Shown here: one piece after another, positions 10,275-22,806 of the stretch
Layout of the letters: each line of letters begins with the position of its first letter
Numbering within the stretch: the first letter of the stretch is position 1
From: Spiroplasma sp. NBRC 100390
GTDB lineage: Bacteria; Bacillota_I; Bacilli_A; Mycoplasmatales; Mycoplasmataceae
Length of the DNA stretch: 64,000 nucleotides
Assembly: GCF_001886495.1 (NCBI RefSeq)
Contig: NZ_CP018022.1
Coordinates: 558,001-622,000 of the forward strand
Direction: 5' to 3'
Program-made: the position numbers and the translations under genes
Notes under the pieces: generated by a model
Seen by the model: only the letters and a program-made list of their open reading frames with translations
Database searches by the model: none
Told to the model about the DNA's origin: nothing

Positions 10275-10311
10275 AAAAAGAAAAACTATTTTAAATAGTT
10301 TTTCTTTTTTT
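10275..10311 (+). terminator. rho-independent terminator
   Basis: AAGAAAAACTATTT pairs with AAATAGTTTTTCTT, followed by T6. Confidence 0.9.
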
Positions 10312-10637
10312 AATAATTAATACAAATTAGAGAGGAAAATTTACACAGCATTAATTCTAATTTTTTATCATAATAGCAACATTTAGTTGCATTTGTTATG
10401 ATAAACTACCTTTTTTAAAGATATTAAATTTGCAGAAAATTTGCAAATCTAACATAAATTTGCAAAATGTGGAAAGAAATTGCAAAGTTTTAACAAAGAA
10501 ATAAAATGAAATTATAACATATTAAAAATATGTTAAGTTGATTTAAGGTTTTAACAAGGTTTAATTAATTTTTATTAAATACTTGTAATTCAAACGATAA
10601 AGTTATGAAACAACAATAATTAGCAAGGAGGGATAAA
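10312..10637 (+). promoter_or_regulatory. upstream region of the UlaA fragment with inverted repeats
   Basis: Holds a 42-nt inverted repeat at 10364-10405 (outer arms TTTATCATAA/TTATGATAAA, inner arms GCAAC/GTTGC), a run of four TTTGCA/TTGCAAA motifs at about 10429-10485, an AACATATT/AATATGTT dyad at about 10517-10535, and GCAAGGAGGG before ATG 10638. The TTGCAAA motif also forms the centre of the palindromes at 6555 and 57372. No gene seen. Confidence 0.5.
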
Positions 10638-11132
10638 ATGAATAACTTTTTATCTTTAAGTACAGGAGATTATATTTTAAATTTTTTTAAAGAATTTATT
10701 GGAACTCCAGCAATATTGATTGGATTATTTGCGCTTGTTGGTTGTTTATTGCAACGAAAGAAATTTACTGAAACGATTTCAGCAACAATTAAAACAACAA
10801 TTGGATTTTTAATTATTGGTGGTGGTGCTGGGATTTTAGCGGGAGCAGTTGGTAAACTAGGTAATGCTTTTAATTTATTATTTGGGATTAATGGAATTAT
10901 TGCTAATAATGATGTTATTCCGGGGTTATTTTTAAATGCATTACCAAGAATTGTTTTAGCTGGATCATTAATTATGATTTGTGCAATGCTCTTAAATATC
11001 TTGTTAGCCCGCATTACACAATATAAATATATTTATTTAACAGGTCATGTTTTATTTTACTTATCAGTGATGTTTGCTAGTGTTTTAAATATTATTTTAA
11101 AACTAATAATATTTTTTTTGCAATTTAATTAA
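10638..11132 (+). pseudogene. N-terminal stump of a UlaA/SgaT-type PTS permease (EIIC)
   Basis: 164 aa. The sequence LFALVGCLLQRKKFTETISATIKTTIGFLIIGGGAG and the later RITQYKYIYLTGH are the start of the ascorbate-type (UlaA/SgaT, EIIC-GAT) permeases, which are about 450 aa long. The match continues to about residue 150 and the frame then stops after the hydrophobic tail ILKLIIFFLQFN. At most three or four membrane helices remain, so transport activity is not expected. It keeps a strong AAGGAGG ribosome site. Best read as a truncated relic; a short accessory membrane protein is less likely. Confidence 0.8.
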
Positions 11133-11152
11133 GAAACAGAGAGGAGATAAAA

Positions 11153-12444
11153 ATGCGTAAAACATTAGTGATATTAGGAACCCTTGCAATGGCGGGTTCT
11201 ACAATTTTACCTAACATTGCTACTAATTTGAATTCAAATCAAAAAAAATAGAAATGAATACATTAGCAGTTAATAAAAATCCAACATCAGAGGTACCGTC
11301 GATGCTTGAAAAAGTACAGTTTTTGTCAAATTTGAAAATAAAACTGGATGTAAATCGTGAAAATATTATATATTTTAAGGATCGCCTGGGGAATGTTTTT
11401 TATGAGGAAGAAAATAGTATTTATATGTTGAAACGGGATTGATTATCTTGACCAGTAAAACTTAAACAAATTACATCAAAAGTTAAAATAATAACAGCAG
11501 ATAGTGCTAACAATGTTTATTTTGGAACAGAAACTGGGATATATAAACTAAGTGCTATTTTTAAAACAATAACTAAAATTAAAGAAATGAATCAGACAGT
11601 TAGTTCTCTTGCGTTTGATAAAAATAATAATATTTATGTTGGAACAAAATATAGTGTGTATTATTTAAATCAAGTAACAAACAGAATGACAAATATTTTT
11701 GAAGGTTGAGTTAATACGATATCAGCTAATCAAAATGGTGATCTATATATTGCTGCTGAAAATGGTGTTTATAAATTAGTTGCGGGAACAGAGAACGTTG
11801 TAGAATTGCCAAACCCTAGTCATTATAATGAAAATGAATTATCATTAAATTTTTCTAATAACAATAACAAACCTTTTAATAATGATTGAACTTCTGCATA
11901 TTCAAGATTATCTAATTATAATTCTGCTATATATAAAACTTATAAGAATCAAAAAATAACATTAAAAGTATTATATACTTTTAATCTTGGCACAGTTAAT
12001 CCATTAAATTATGAAAAATTTGAATTTATAGGAAATAATTCTGAATTTTATTCAAAAATAAGTTGAGGGAATGATCCCTTTACAGGGAGAAAACCGAATG
12101 AATTTAATGGGTCATTATTAAAAGACAAAATTTTAAATAGAAAGTTATCTTCTAATAATTTTATTGTTTTAAACAATGACAAGTTAAAAAAATGTCTTGA
12201 AATTCAAAATTTTAATCTTAATTATTCGTTATGAGGAAATAAAATTTGAGGAAAACAATTTATTATTTTAAGTTATTATTTTGAAAATGGAAATTATTAT
12301 TTACAATTTTCAATTGGATATAATGTTTTAACAAAAGGAACGTACCAAGGCGGGGGTGGAATCTGAATGGGCTTTGGACATGGTCTTAGATTATATAACG
12401 ATTGAAAAAATTCGAAAATGATAGATTTTATCTCTTTAGTATAG
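11153..12444 (+). pseudogene. secreted propeller-like protein split by a frameshift at an A8 tract
   Basis: ATG 11153 follows GAGAGGAG and starts an export signal (MRKTLVILGTLAMAGSTILP), stopping at TAG 11249 right after a run of eight A (11241-11248). With nine A the frame joins the long open frame that ends at TAG 12442-12444; the joined protein would be about 430 aa. Residues after the signal contain repeated blades NNVYFGTETGIYKL, NNIYVGTKYSVYYL and GDLYIAAENGVYKL, a two-component-regulator or sensor propeller style repeated in Spiroplasma surface proteins. The C-terminal 200 residues are Asn/Tyr/Trp-rich and not recognised. Could be a slippage-controlled gene or a fresh pseudogene. Confidence 0.75.
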
Positions 12445-12462
12445 GTACATAAAAAGATATTG

Positions 12463-12488
12463 AAAAAGAGCAATTTTATTGCTTTTTT
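12463..12488 (+). terminator. rho-independent terminator
   Basis: AAAAAGAGCAAT pairs with ATTGCTTTTTTT (12479-12488). Confidence 0.88.
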
Positions 12489-12593
12489 TATTTAACGAAT
12501 ATTCTAAATAATATTAGATTTTACCTTAAAATCTATCTTTAGAACAGGTTTATAGGCACCTAAACTTTTATTTGAATCTTTGCTTTTAATTAA

Positions 12594-12621
12594 TTTACTT
12601 TTTTTAAAAAATAGGTATAAT
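12594..12621 (+). promoter_or_regulatory. promoter of the hisS-aspS operon
   Basis: TTTACT (12594-12599), 16-bp spacer, TATAAT (12616-12621), immediately ahead of the T-box leader. Confidence 0.7.
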
Positions 12622-12627
12622 TTTAAT

Positions 12628-12823
12628 TGAAAGAAATTATTGATAAAAATAATTGCTCAGAGAAATAGTGGTCGGTGGAAACTATTACCCTTTTAAACAG
12701 TGTTGACAACTTCATTATAAAAATTTAATAGATTTTGACAAAATAAAGCGCATTAACTAAAAGATAATGAAATAGGATGGCACCGCGATTTTTCGTTCCT
12801 AAGAAATCTTTTAGTTTTTTATT
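12628..12823 (+). promoter_or_regulatory. T-box riboswitch leader of hisS-aspS
   Basis: The diagnostic T-box sequence is present (AGGATGGCACCGCG at 12774-12787). Downstream, AACTAAAAGAT (12755-12765) and ATCTTTTAGTT (12806-12816) form the terminator stem with T6 behind it; the T-box segment would form the competing antiterminator when bound by uncharged tRNA. A stem I apical element GGTGGAAAC lies at about 12674-12682. GAC at 12705-12707 is the most plausible specifier triplet, which would mean tRNA-Asp sensing; this is a guess from position only. The leader lies directly before a two-synthetase operon. Confidence 0.88.
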
Positions 12824-12841
12824 TAGAGAGGAAAGAAAGTT

Positions 12842-14097
12842 ATGAATATTCAAAAACCACGGGGAACCGAAGACATCTATTATGAAAAAGCTAGTGAATT
12901 AAGTGCATTAGAATTAATTTTACGAGATATTGTGATGCAGTATAATTACCATGAAATTAGAACACCAATCTTTGAAGCAAAGGATTTATTTGTTCGTGCT
13001 GTTGGAAATGAAACTGATATTGTGACTAAAGAAATGTTTGAATTATTAGATAAAAAAGAACGTGAATTTGTGTTACGTCCAGAAGCAACAGCACCTGTCA
13101 TTCGTAGTATTTTGGAAGAAAAATTATATGGGAAATATGAATTACCATTAAAATTGTTCTATTTTGGTAGTATGTTTCGTTATGAACGACCACAACACGG
13201 ACGATTACGACAATTTAATCAGTTTGGTGTTGAAGTTGTTGGAGTTAAAAATTATTTATTAGATGTTGAAGTGATTTTACTTGGTTATAATCTTTTAAAA
13301 GCGCTTGGTTTGTCAAATCTTACTTTAAAATTAAATTATTTAGCAGTTGGGACAGAACGGTCAAAATACATTACAGTTTTAAAAACGTTTTTAAAAACAC
13401 AAGATTTATGTGCTGATTGTGCTATTCGGGTGGAAAAAAATCCATTGCGAGTATTAGATTGTAAAATTGATAATAAAAAATTTGATCAAGCACCAAAAAT
13501 TTATGATTATTTAACAGAAAGTGATCAAACGGAATTTAATAATTTACAAAATATTTTAACAAAATTAGCAATTCCATTTGTATTAGATCATAAATTAGTA
13601 CGAGGATTAGATTATTATACTTCTCTTGTGTTTGAAGTTGTAGTTAATAAGCAAGAACGAGAATTGACTTTATTAGGTGGGGGAAGATATGACCAATTGG
13701 TAAGTAGTTTTGAACCAAGTTTAGATTACCCGGCAGTTGGTTTTGCCTTAGGATTAGAACGATTATTATTAACTTTAGCAGAAAATGAAATTAAGTTGGC
13801 TGATGAACCTTATTTAGATGTTTATTTAATTTGTTTATCTGATCATGCCCGTTATTTTGCATCATCACTATTATTACTATTGCGTGGAAGCGGTTTTCGT
13901 GCTGATTGTGATTATTTATCGAGAAGTGTTAAAGCACAGTTTAAATCATTAGAACGATTAAAAGCGAAGAATGCGATTATTATTGGTGATGAGGAATTGA
14001 AGAAAAATGTTGTTAAAATTAAAAATCAAACAACTGGAAAAGAGCAAGAAGTTAAATTTGAAAAAATTATTACATTTTTAAGTAAGGAGAATAAATA

Positions 14098-14098
<1 letters not shown>
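12842..14098 (+). CDS. hisS: Histidine--tRNA ligase
   Basis: 418 aa, standard bacterial length and no internal TGA. Class II motifs are clear: RPEATAPVIR (motif 2 region start), FRYERPQHGRLRQFNQFG, the histidine-binding LVRGLDYYT near residue 255-263 and motif 3 ALGLERLLL near 304. Charges tRNA-His in the cytoplasm. First gene after the T-box leader; its TAA stop overlaps the ATG of aspS by one base, so the two are translated together, as in many Firmicutes. GAGAGGAAAG is the ribosome site. Confidence 0.97.
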
Positions 14099-15831
<1,733 letters not shown>

Positions 15832-15859
15832 AAATAATTAAGATAAAGAAGGAAACAAA

Positions 15860-16810
15860 ATGTCAACGGATGAGAAAATGTTGTTAGTAACAAATAATGG
15901 AATATATCATTTTGCACCAAATATGATCACTAAACTTGGTGATTTAACAAATAATAGTTATCGTAAAAAAATTAAGTTTAAAGAAGAACTTTATTTTTTT
16001 GAGTATTTTAATCAAAATATTATTTGTTATAAAATAGATGGTTTGACAATTACAAAAATTAAACAAATATTATTACCTCAATCATTAGTGATAAAATGTA
16101 TTAATTTTTCACAGTCAGGAACAGGAGAACTTCTTGTATATTATTTGTATCAGAAACACGGCCAAACAGGGATTTATTTAACCTATTATAATTTATTAAA
16201 AAATGAACAAACCGTTATTTTTGATGATAAATTGCAACTTAACGAAATTTTTGCTAGTTGTTCATTCCTTGAAAGGGAATATTTAGTGGTTACTTTTCCA
16301 GAAGATAATACTAAAAAATTAATTCGTTTTCATAATTATCAATGAGATATTATTGCTTCTTTTCGAGATGATGAAACTAAAAATGTTCTAATGATGGTTA
16401 TTAATAACTATTTATATATTGCAATAGATTTGGTTTTATATCGAATGACAAACTCTTTAAAACCAACATTAGTTGTTGAAACTATTTTTGAAAATAAAAG
16501 CATTATTGGCTTAACTGCTAGTCCGGCATGAGACGATAGCCGTTATTTTTATTTGCTTTTGAATGATGGTAGTTTATATCGTAATAATATTTTAACTAAT
16601 GATTTAATATTAATAACAAAGCTTACGAGTAATGATAATGTTGTTTTAACTGTTCAATCAATTAATTTTTGGGAAAACAATCTTCTTATTACTGGACAAC
16701 AAACAGAAGATAATTTGGAAAGCAATATTTTCTTTTTTATCACACAAGATAATAATATTAGTGTCCATAAATTAGAAAATAACTTTAATATCATTGATAT
16801 ATGAGTATAA
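15860..16810 (+). CDS. unknown cytoplasmic protein, possibly a beta-propeller
   Basis: 316 aa after reading TGA as Trp three times. It starts MSTDEKMLLVTNNGIYHF 28 bp after aspS with AAGGAA upstream, so it may be an operon member. No signal peptide, no membrane helix. Strand-rich with repeated short pairs such as LLVTNNGIYHF, LLVYYLYQKHG and NNLLITGQQTEDN, compatible with a small propeller, but I recognise no family. Function unknown. Confidence 0.75.
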
Positions 16811-16935
16811 TTTCGTAATTCTTTTGCTTTTTGAGGTGAAATATCAGGATAATACTTAATTAATATCTTAAAATATGTTAAAATATTATAGAAATTATAG
16901 GGTAGTTAATAGAATTATAAAAGGAGGAATTTTAA

Positions 16936-17151
16936 ATGCCTTGATGAGCAGGACTTATTATAGGAATTGGTAGTTTAGTTATTGGTGGGGTATTAGGGTT
17001 TTTAATTACAAAAAAAATTGTTCAAAAACAATTACGTGATAATCCTCCAATTACTGAAAAACAAATTCGGGCAATGTATATGCAAATGGGGAGAAAGCCT
17101 TCTGAAGCAGACATTAAAAAAGTAATGAATTCAATGAAACGAGCTAAATAG
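16936..17151 (+). CDS. yneF: YneF family (UPF0154) membrane protein
   Basis: 71 aa: one N-terminal membrane helix (LIIGIGSLVIGGVLGFLI) followed by a charged cytoplasmic part ending in the family signature NPPITEKQIRAMYMQMGRKP and SEADIKKVMNSMK. Length and order match YneF of Firmicutes (about 72 aa). Two adjacent TGA/TGA Trp codons at positions 3-4. Strong AAGGAGGAAT ribosome site. Its role is not established in the family. Confidence 0.93.
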
Positions 17152-17276
17152 TTTTGCTGAAGAACTTTGTTAATGTTTTGTAAATTTAGTTTTAAACGTC
17201 AATTAATAAAATAAGTCTTTTTAATAAGAGATTATAAATTTTATTAGTTGATGTTTTTTAATTTTGCGAAGGTTAT

Positions 17277-17311
17277 TGTAAAAATAATTTTTACAAGAAA
17301 AGGTATATAAT
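17277..17311 (+). promoter_or_regulatory. dyad and -10 upstream of the exported coiled-coil protein
   Basis: Near-perfect dyad TTGTAAAAATAATTTTTACAA at 17277-17297, followed a few bases later by a TATAATAATTATAAT-like AT stretch that would act as -10. Spacing suggests an operator or an early stem in the transcript. Confidence 0.4.
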
Positions 17312-17369
17312 AATTATAATAGTTGATGGTTAGGGATTAAACAAAACAACAGGAGAGAAAGGAATAGTT

Positions 17370-18590
17370 ATGAAAAAAATTTTAAGTTTAGTAAGTGTAT
17401 TAATAATTAGTGGGACAAGTATGCCAACGTTCATTACCGTTAGCAAATATGAAAAACAAAATAATGGTACTAATACAAAAAATTATACTATTAATGGTAA
17501 TGATGAACGTATTGAAACTGATAAAGACGATAATTTTAGTTATTTTGAGCTTTTGTTAAAACCAGAAACTTTTGAAAATTTAGCACACATTTATTATTCA
17601 AATAAGAACGATAAACGGTTATTTAGTAACACTTTTCTAGAATTTGCTAAAAAAAATATAACAGGAATATATGGGAATTCGCCTGACTATGCTCTTGGGG
17701 AAGCTATATGAGATCATTGAAATGAAATTATTGAGGTATATAAAAACAGTTCTAAAGACAAAAGAATAAAAATTAATTATAGATTATATACTTCTGTGAT
17801 TTCTATGAATATTGATCATTTTAATGCTTCCATTGTCCCTAATGACACAATATTATATTCAAATTCATATGTTAAAAAATTAAATGATGATTTTAAAAGT
17901 GATTTAATAAAGTGAGAAAAAGTTGGTCTAGGAATCATTGAAGATAACAATAATAATTATATTTTTGATAGAATTAAAGTTCAATATCCTAATTTAAATA
18001 TTAATGATGTTGAAATTATAAAAAAAGAAGAACTTTTGAGTCTTAGTGAAGGTTTTTTATTAAAATTAAAAATAAAAGATAATTCTAAAATTTATTCAAT
18101 AGGAAATATAAAAAATGATTTTATTTTTAATACTAAAGTTAATTTGAAAAAAATCAATGATATTCTTGTTAATGATCCAAAAGTACAATTATGATTATAT
18201 AATTTAAAAGATTGAAAAAAGCGAATAAAACGTGAAATTATAGAAGATGTTCCTAAACTTTCTGAGGCTCAAAAGAATATATGAAAAGATAACGTTGCAG
18301 AACAAATGAAAAGCTATATTAGAGATTGAGACTATATTTTAAATCTAATAGAAATTGATTTAAAAATAGAAAAATTAAATAATTCAATAAATAATTTAAA
18401 AAAAGATATTGACAATCTTAAACGAGAAATTAATAGAATAAATGAAAAGATTGATTCAATTTTAAGCCCTTCTGATAAATACTGCAGTACTACAACAAAA
18501 GTTGCTAGTCAAATAACTAAATATATTCCTCATTTTGGAGATGTTTTAAGTGAAGTATTTGGAATAATGTCTGTTTTGTGTCAAGTTTAA
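17370..18590 (+). CDS. exported protein with C-terminal coiled coil, unknown function
   Basis: 406 aa. N-terminal export signal MKKILSLVSVLIISGTSMPT without a Cys at the expected place. A central alpha/beta region of about 250 residues is unrecognised. Residues about 335-372 form a clear heptad coiled coil (LNNSINNLKKDIDNLKREIN), followed by a tail with two Cys (KYCSTTT and VLCQV) that could form a disulfide outside the cell. Several TGA Trp codons. AGGAGAGAAAGG precedes the start. Followed by a terminator, so probably monocistronic. Likely surface protein. Confidence 0.8.
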
Positions 18591-18717
18591 AAAGATTTAG
18601 TTTACTTAGGTTTATTGTTTACAATTTATTATATAGAGTAATAAGTGTAGTTTGATATTAAATAAAATAAATGTTTAGTATAAATGCTTAACAAAATGAA
18701 TATAAATGCATTTTTTT

Positions 18718-18748
18718 AAAAAGACTGATTAGAACCCAGTCTTTTTAA
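18718..18748 (+). terminator. rho-independent terminator
   Basis: AAAAAGACTG (18718-18727) pairs with CAGTCTTTTT (18737-18746). Confidence 0.85.
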
Positions 18749-18800
18749 ATGATAAAAATAGTTTTAATTATGGGGTCTTTTTTTCAAGTTAAAATTGTAG

Positions 18801-18806
18801 TATAAT
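18801..18806 (+). promoter_or_regulatory. -10 promoter element
   Basis: TATAAT after GTAG, 31 bp before the ATG at 18838; no convincing -35. Confidence 0.5.
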
Positions 18807-18837
18807 ATATAAGTAAAAACATATGGGGGTTTTAATA

Positions 18838-19929
18838 ATGGGGGATATGAAAAAAGTCATTGATTATTGAGATGATTATGATCCAAATGAATTTGATCCA
18901 GCAAAACGTCCAACTTCAATTGTTAAAACAAATGATGATGAAATTCGTTTGGAACGAAACATTGTTAACAATGTTGAAACCACGGATGACTATGAAACAT
19001 TTTCATATTATAATAATAAATTTAATGTTAATCAAAACCAGGATAATGAAGTTTTTAATGATAGTTATGATAAATTAGCAACCGATGATAAACTTGAAAG
19101 TTTATCAAATCGATCAGAAAAAATAGTTGAAGTTGATCAATCAGAAGAGTTAAATGATTTAGATGAATTAAATTTAAACAATGAAAATCGCTTTGTTCCA
19201 CTTGATGAAAATGATACCCTTGAACCAGTTTTGGATGTTAATCAAATTTATGATCGTTGACAAAAATCAAAAACTAATTTAATTACACGGAAATTAGATG
19301 TTCTTCGTAATCGAGTACAAGAACCTCGTGTTGAAGGTCGCCGAAAATATAGTTTTCTTGTTCCTGAAACATTAGAAGAATTACTTAATAAACCAGCAAA
19401 AGTTGTATTGGATGCAACACCTCGTGCTGGTGGTGATGAAATTTATCCGGAAAAGAAATACTTTAATAATGCTGATTTACTGTTAAAAGTGCAAGGAAAA
19501 GTTGTTGGGAAACCAGAAGTTAATGATTTAGCAACTGATCAAAATCAGGAGAATTTAACTTTTACAGAAGAAAACATAACAACCATTCCTGATGAAAATT
19601 CAATGGATCAAAATCCTGTGATGAGTGATATCTTGAAAAATGCAAAGAAAAATATTGCAATCAGTAAAGAAGAAGCAATTTTTATTAACGAGAATGACGT
19701 TTTAGACCCTGACCATTTAAGTTATGAACAACGATTACGATTGTTAAAATTAGCCGCTGATCCAAATAATGAAGAACGAAAAAAATTGTTACAAATGAAG
19801 TTAAACAATGGTAGCTTGAGTTCATTATCAGAAATTGTTAAGAAACGATTGCAAAAAATCAATGCGGGTGAAATTGAATTAACAGAAGAAATAACTCAAA
19901 ATAAAGCTGGTGGGCAAAATAACTTTTAA
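18838..19929 (+). CDS. acidic unknown cytoplasmic protein
   Basis: 363 aa, with TGA Trp codons at residues 11 and 141. The N-terminal 130 residues are very acidic and Asn-rich (disordered); the middle holds a basic patch ITRKLDVLRNRVQEPRVEGR and FLVPETLEELLNKPAK, and the C-terminal third is helical and charged. No signal or membrane segment. I know no family; proteins of this style recur in Spiroplasma. GGGGG six bases before the start codon serves as ribosome site. No operon partner is evident. Confidence 0.78.
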
Positions 19930-20049
19930 TCGCCTAGAAACATCAGTTTTTGTTTTGTGAAAAAAACTAATTTTTATTAATAGACTCTATTAATGTTGTT
20001 ATTTTCAAGTTATAATATGATAAATAAGTACAAGCAAAGGATGATTGAA

Positions 20050-20835
20050 ATGATATTAGGAAATAGTGAAATTGCCTTTATTTTAATTGGATTTTTTGTT
20101 GTAATTAATATTATTGTGTTAATTTTTTTAGTTATTTCTTACCGAAATATTTTAGTACCAATTCCAAATTTAAATAATACTCCTAGTCAAACAATGACAT
20201 CTTTAGAAGTGATTGATCGTTATTTAACCAAAAAGAAAATTAGTGGGTTAAAAGTAGTACGAAAACCACATCAAGTGTTAATTACTAATTCTTATAAAAA
20301 GAAAACATTTTATATTAATGATTTACAATTATATAGTCAGTCTTATTTTTTATCAGGGATGGGATTAGATTATGTTTTAGGACGTACTTTTTTTGCCACT
20401 CAATTACATTTGAAAAATCGTCATGTACGAACAATGAATTTTTTATTGTATTTAGCACCACCGTTATTATTATTTTTATTTTTCATACTATCAATCCTTA
20501 TTATTGTTTTTTATGTTTTAACGAAAGTAAATCCAAACTTATTAGATTTTAATTTTTTTTATTTCATTGAACATTATGGCATTTTAAATTTAATCTTAAT
20601 TTTTATCATTGGGGCATATTTAATTTTATTAAGCTTTAATGGTCATTTTAAACAAAACTTAGAAAATTTGTATGAAACAGAAATGCGGCCATTTGTTAAA
20701 AAAGAATTTCCTGAATTATATGATGATTGAATTATTGCTCGTAGTTATTCTCGTGGGGTACAATTTACCTATTTATTTGGTTATAATTTTATTTTTAAAC
20801 GGCTTTATAAATATACTGGTCCATTTGGTTTATAA
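20050..20835 (+). CDS. membrane protein of unknown function
   Basis: 261 aa. Start placed at 20050 because TATAAT (20011-20016) and AAGGAT (20037-20042) sit inside the longer frame that begins at 19993. One N-terminal helix (IAFILIGFFVVINIIVLIFLVI), a soluble loop of about 90 residues, two further helices (LYLAPPLLLFLFFILSILII and NLILIFIIGAYLILL) and a cytoplasmic tail. It ends 23 bp before dinB and may be co-transcribed with it. Not recognised. Confidence 0.75.
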
Positions 20836-20858
20836 GAATAGGGTAGGGGAGTTTTGTT

Positions 20859-22118
20859 ATGAAGGTTATTTTTCATATCGATATGAATAGTTTTTTTGCT
20901 AGTTGTCATCAAGCATTAGATCCACAATGGGAAACAAAACCATTAGTGGTTTCTTCACCGTCACGAAGAGCAATTGTTACAACATCAAATTATGCAGCAC
21001 GAAAATTAGGAATTAATAGTCCAATGCCATTATATAAGGCAAAAGAAATTTATCCTAATTTAGAAGTTGTTAATCATGATTTTGGGTTATATGTTGAATT
21101 TGCTCAAAAATTATTTGATTTTATTAGTACGCATTATACCAATCAAATTGAGGTTGCTTCGATTGATGAATGTTATATTGATGTAACAGATATTTATCTA
21201 AAATATGGTTCAGCAATGCAGTTAGCAGTTAACATGCAACAAAATGTTTTTCAACAGTTAGGATTACCAAATAGTATTGGTATCTCGTATAATAAATCTT
21301 TAGCAAAAATTGCTAGTGATTTAAAAAAACCAATGGGAATTACGTTAATTCGTCCAGAAGATGTTCCAAATCTTGTTCATCCGTTACCGGTTAATAAACT
21401 ATTTGGGATTGGTCAACAAACAACAAAACGGTTAAATGCGCTTGGAATTATGACAATTAAAGATTTAGCAGAGTTTCCTGATTTGCCTTTATTAGAGACA
21501 ATATTGGGTAAACCAGCAATTAGTTTTGTGGAACGAGCAAATGGTGGAGGAAGTGACGAATTATTATTTGAACATAATCAATTAAAACAAATTGGAAATG
21601 AAACAACATTAGAATATGATTTAATTGATTTTGAAGAAATTAAAAATAAAATTTATTTATTAGCAAAACATGTAAGTCAACGAGCGCAAAAAAGAACAAT
21701 GGTTGGTAATGTTATTTATGTTACTTTAAAAAATAGTAATCGGAAACGTTTTACCAAACAAAAAACAATCCAAAAATTTACTAATTTGCTAGATGAGATT
21801 TATTCAACTGCTGTTAGCTTATTTGACCAATTTTGAACAGGTGAACCAATTCGATTAATTGGTGTTGGGTTACGAGGAATTATTAGTAAATATGATATTA
21901 AAGAGCAAGTTTCTTTTGATTCATTACCTAACTTTCAAGTTGAAGGTTCAACAGTTAAGTTAATTAAAGAAATTAATAAGAAATATCGCAAAGATATTTT
22001 ATTAACTGGTCAAAAATTAGAGGAATTAAAATATGTTTTACAGGCACAAACAAAATATATTCAAGCAGATCAACGAATTTTAGATGAAACAAAGCTAAGG
22101 AGCAAGGATAATGAGTAA
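20859..22118 (+). CDS. dinB: DNA polymerase IV (Y-family)
   Basis: 419 aa. Starts FHIDMNSFFASC (catalytic Asp in DMN), then SIDECYID (catalytic DE near residue 105-106), SIGISYNKSLAKIASDLKKP and the helix-hairpin-helix segment LFGIGQQTTKRLNALGI. The little-finger domain with RKRFTKQKTI follows, after one TGA Trp. Performs translesion synthesis in the cytoplasm. RBS GGTAGGGGAG. Its end overlaps the next gene by 8 nt (ATGAGTAA), so the two are translationally coupled. Confidence 0.95.
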
Positions 22119-22731
22119 GAAAGTTATGATAATTCCACCAACTAATAAGAAAAACTCTAAAATTAGTGGTTTCTATTTAATTAAAAATTATATTACTAAT
22201 CCAAATATTGAAATTGGTGATTATACTTATTATCATTGTGATCAAGAGCAAGAAGCAATTGAATTTCAAAATAAAAATATTTTATATCATTTTCCTTATT
22301 TAAATGATCAAATTATTATTGGAAAGTTTTGTTCAATTGCTAAAAATGTTAAATTTTTAATGAATGGTGCTAATCATAATTATCAGAATTTTTTAAGTTA
22401 TCCATTAGCATTTTTAACGGATGATCAAAATTTAATTACAACGCTTCGTGACGATACCCCACAAAAAGGAAATACAGTTATTGGTCATGATGTTTGAATT
22501 GGCTATAATGCTATTATTTTACCTGGTGTTAACATTGGCGTTGGTGCTGTAATTGGTGCTGGTAGCATTGTAACAAGAGATATTCCACCTTATGCCATTG
22601 TTGGTGGTAATCCGGCCAAAATAATTAAGTATCGCTTTAGTGCCAATAAGATTGCAACTATGTTGGCTTTAGAATGATGAAACTGAGAAGTAGAACAAAT
22701 TTTAACTGAAATAATTAAATCAGAAAAATAA
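22111..22731 (+). CDS. Vat/CatB-like hexapeptide-repeat O-acetyltransferase
   Basis: 206 aa, typical for xenobiotic acyltransferases (about 205-215 aa). The catalytic His lies in MNGANHNY (His89). Left-handed beta-helix hexapeptides follow: [19 protein letters not shown], then [13 protein letters not shown] and ALEWWNWEVEQI, all closely like streptogramin A acetyltransferases (Vat). In the cell it would transfer acetyl from acetyl-CoA to a hydroxyl group, possibly of a streptogramin or another hydrophobic compound. The 8-nt overlap with dinB is unusual for a mobile resistance gene and suggests a long-resident chromosomal copy. Activity against drugs cannot be inferred from sequence. Confidence 0.9.
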
Positions 22732-22747
22732 AAGTTATAAAATAAAT

Positions 22748-22806
22748 AATAAAAAGAAAAGGGGAGTACAGTAATTTAATCTGTTAAGAACCCCTTTTCT
22801 TTTTAT
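22748..22806. terminator. bidirectional terminator between convergent genes
   Basis: AAAAGAAAAGGGG pairs with CCCCTTTTCTTTT across about 26 nt; T/A tracts flank both sides. The stop codon of the minus-strand gene (22784-22786) lies in the loop side. Confidence 0.85.

Noticed and set aside
10670-11014. Minus-strand open frame opposite the UlaA fragment
   Set aside because: Antisense shadow with no start signals; the plus frame matches a known family.
19993-20049. Longer N terminus of the membrane protein upstream of dinB
   Set aside because: The -10 promoter element and ribosome site lie inside this extension.
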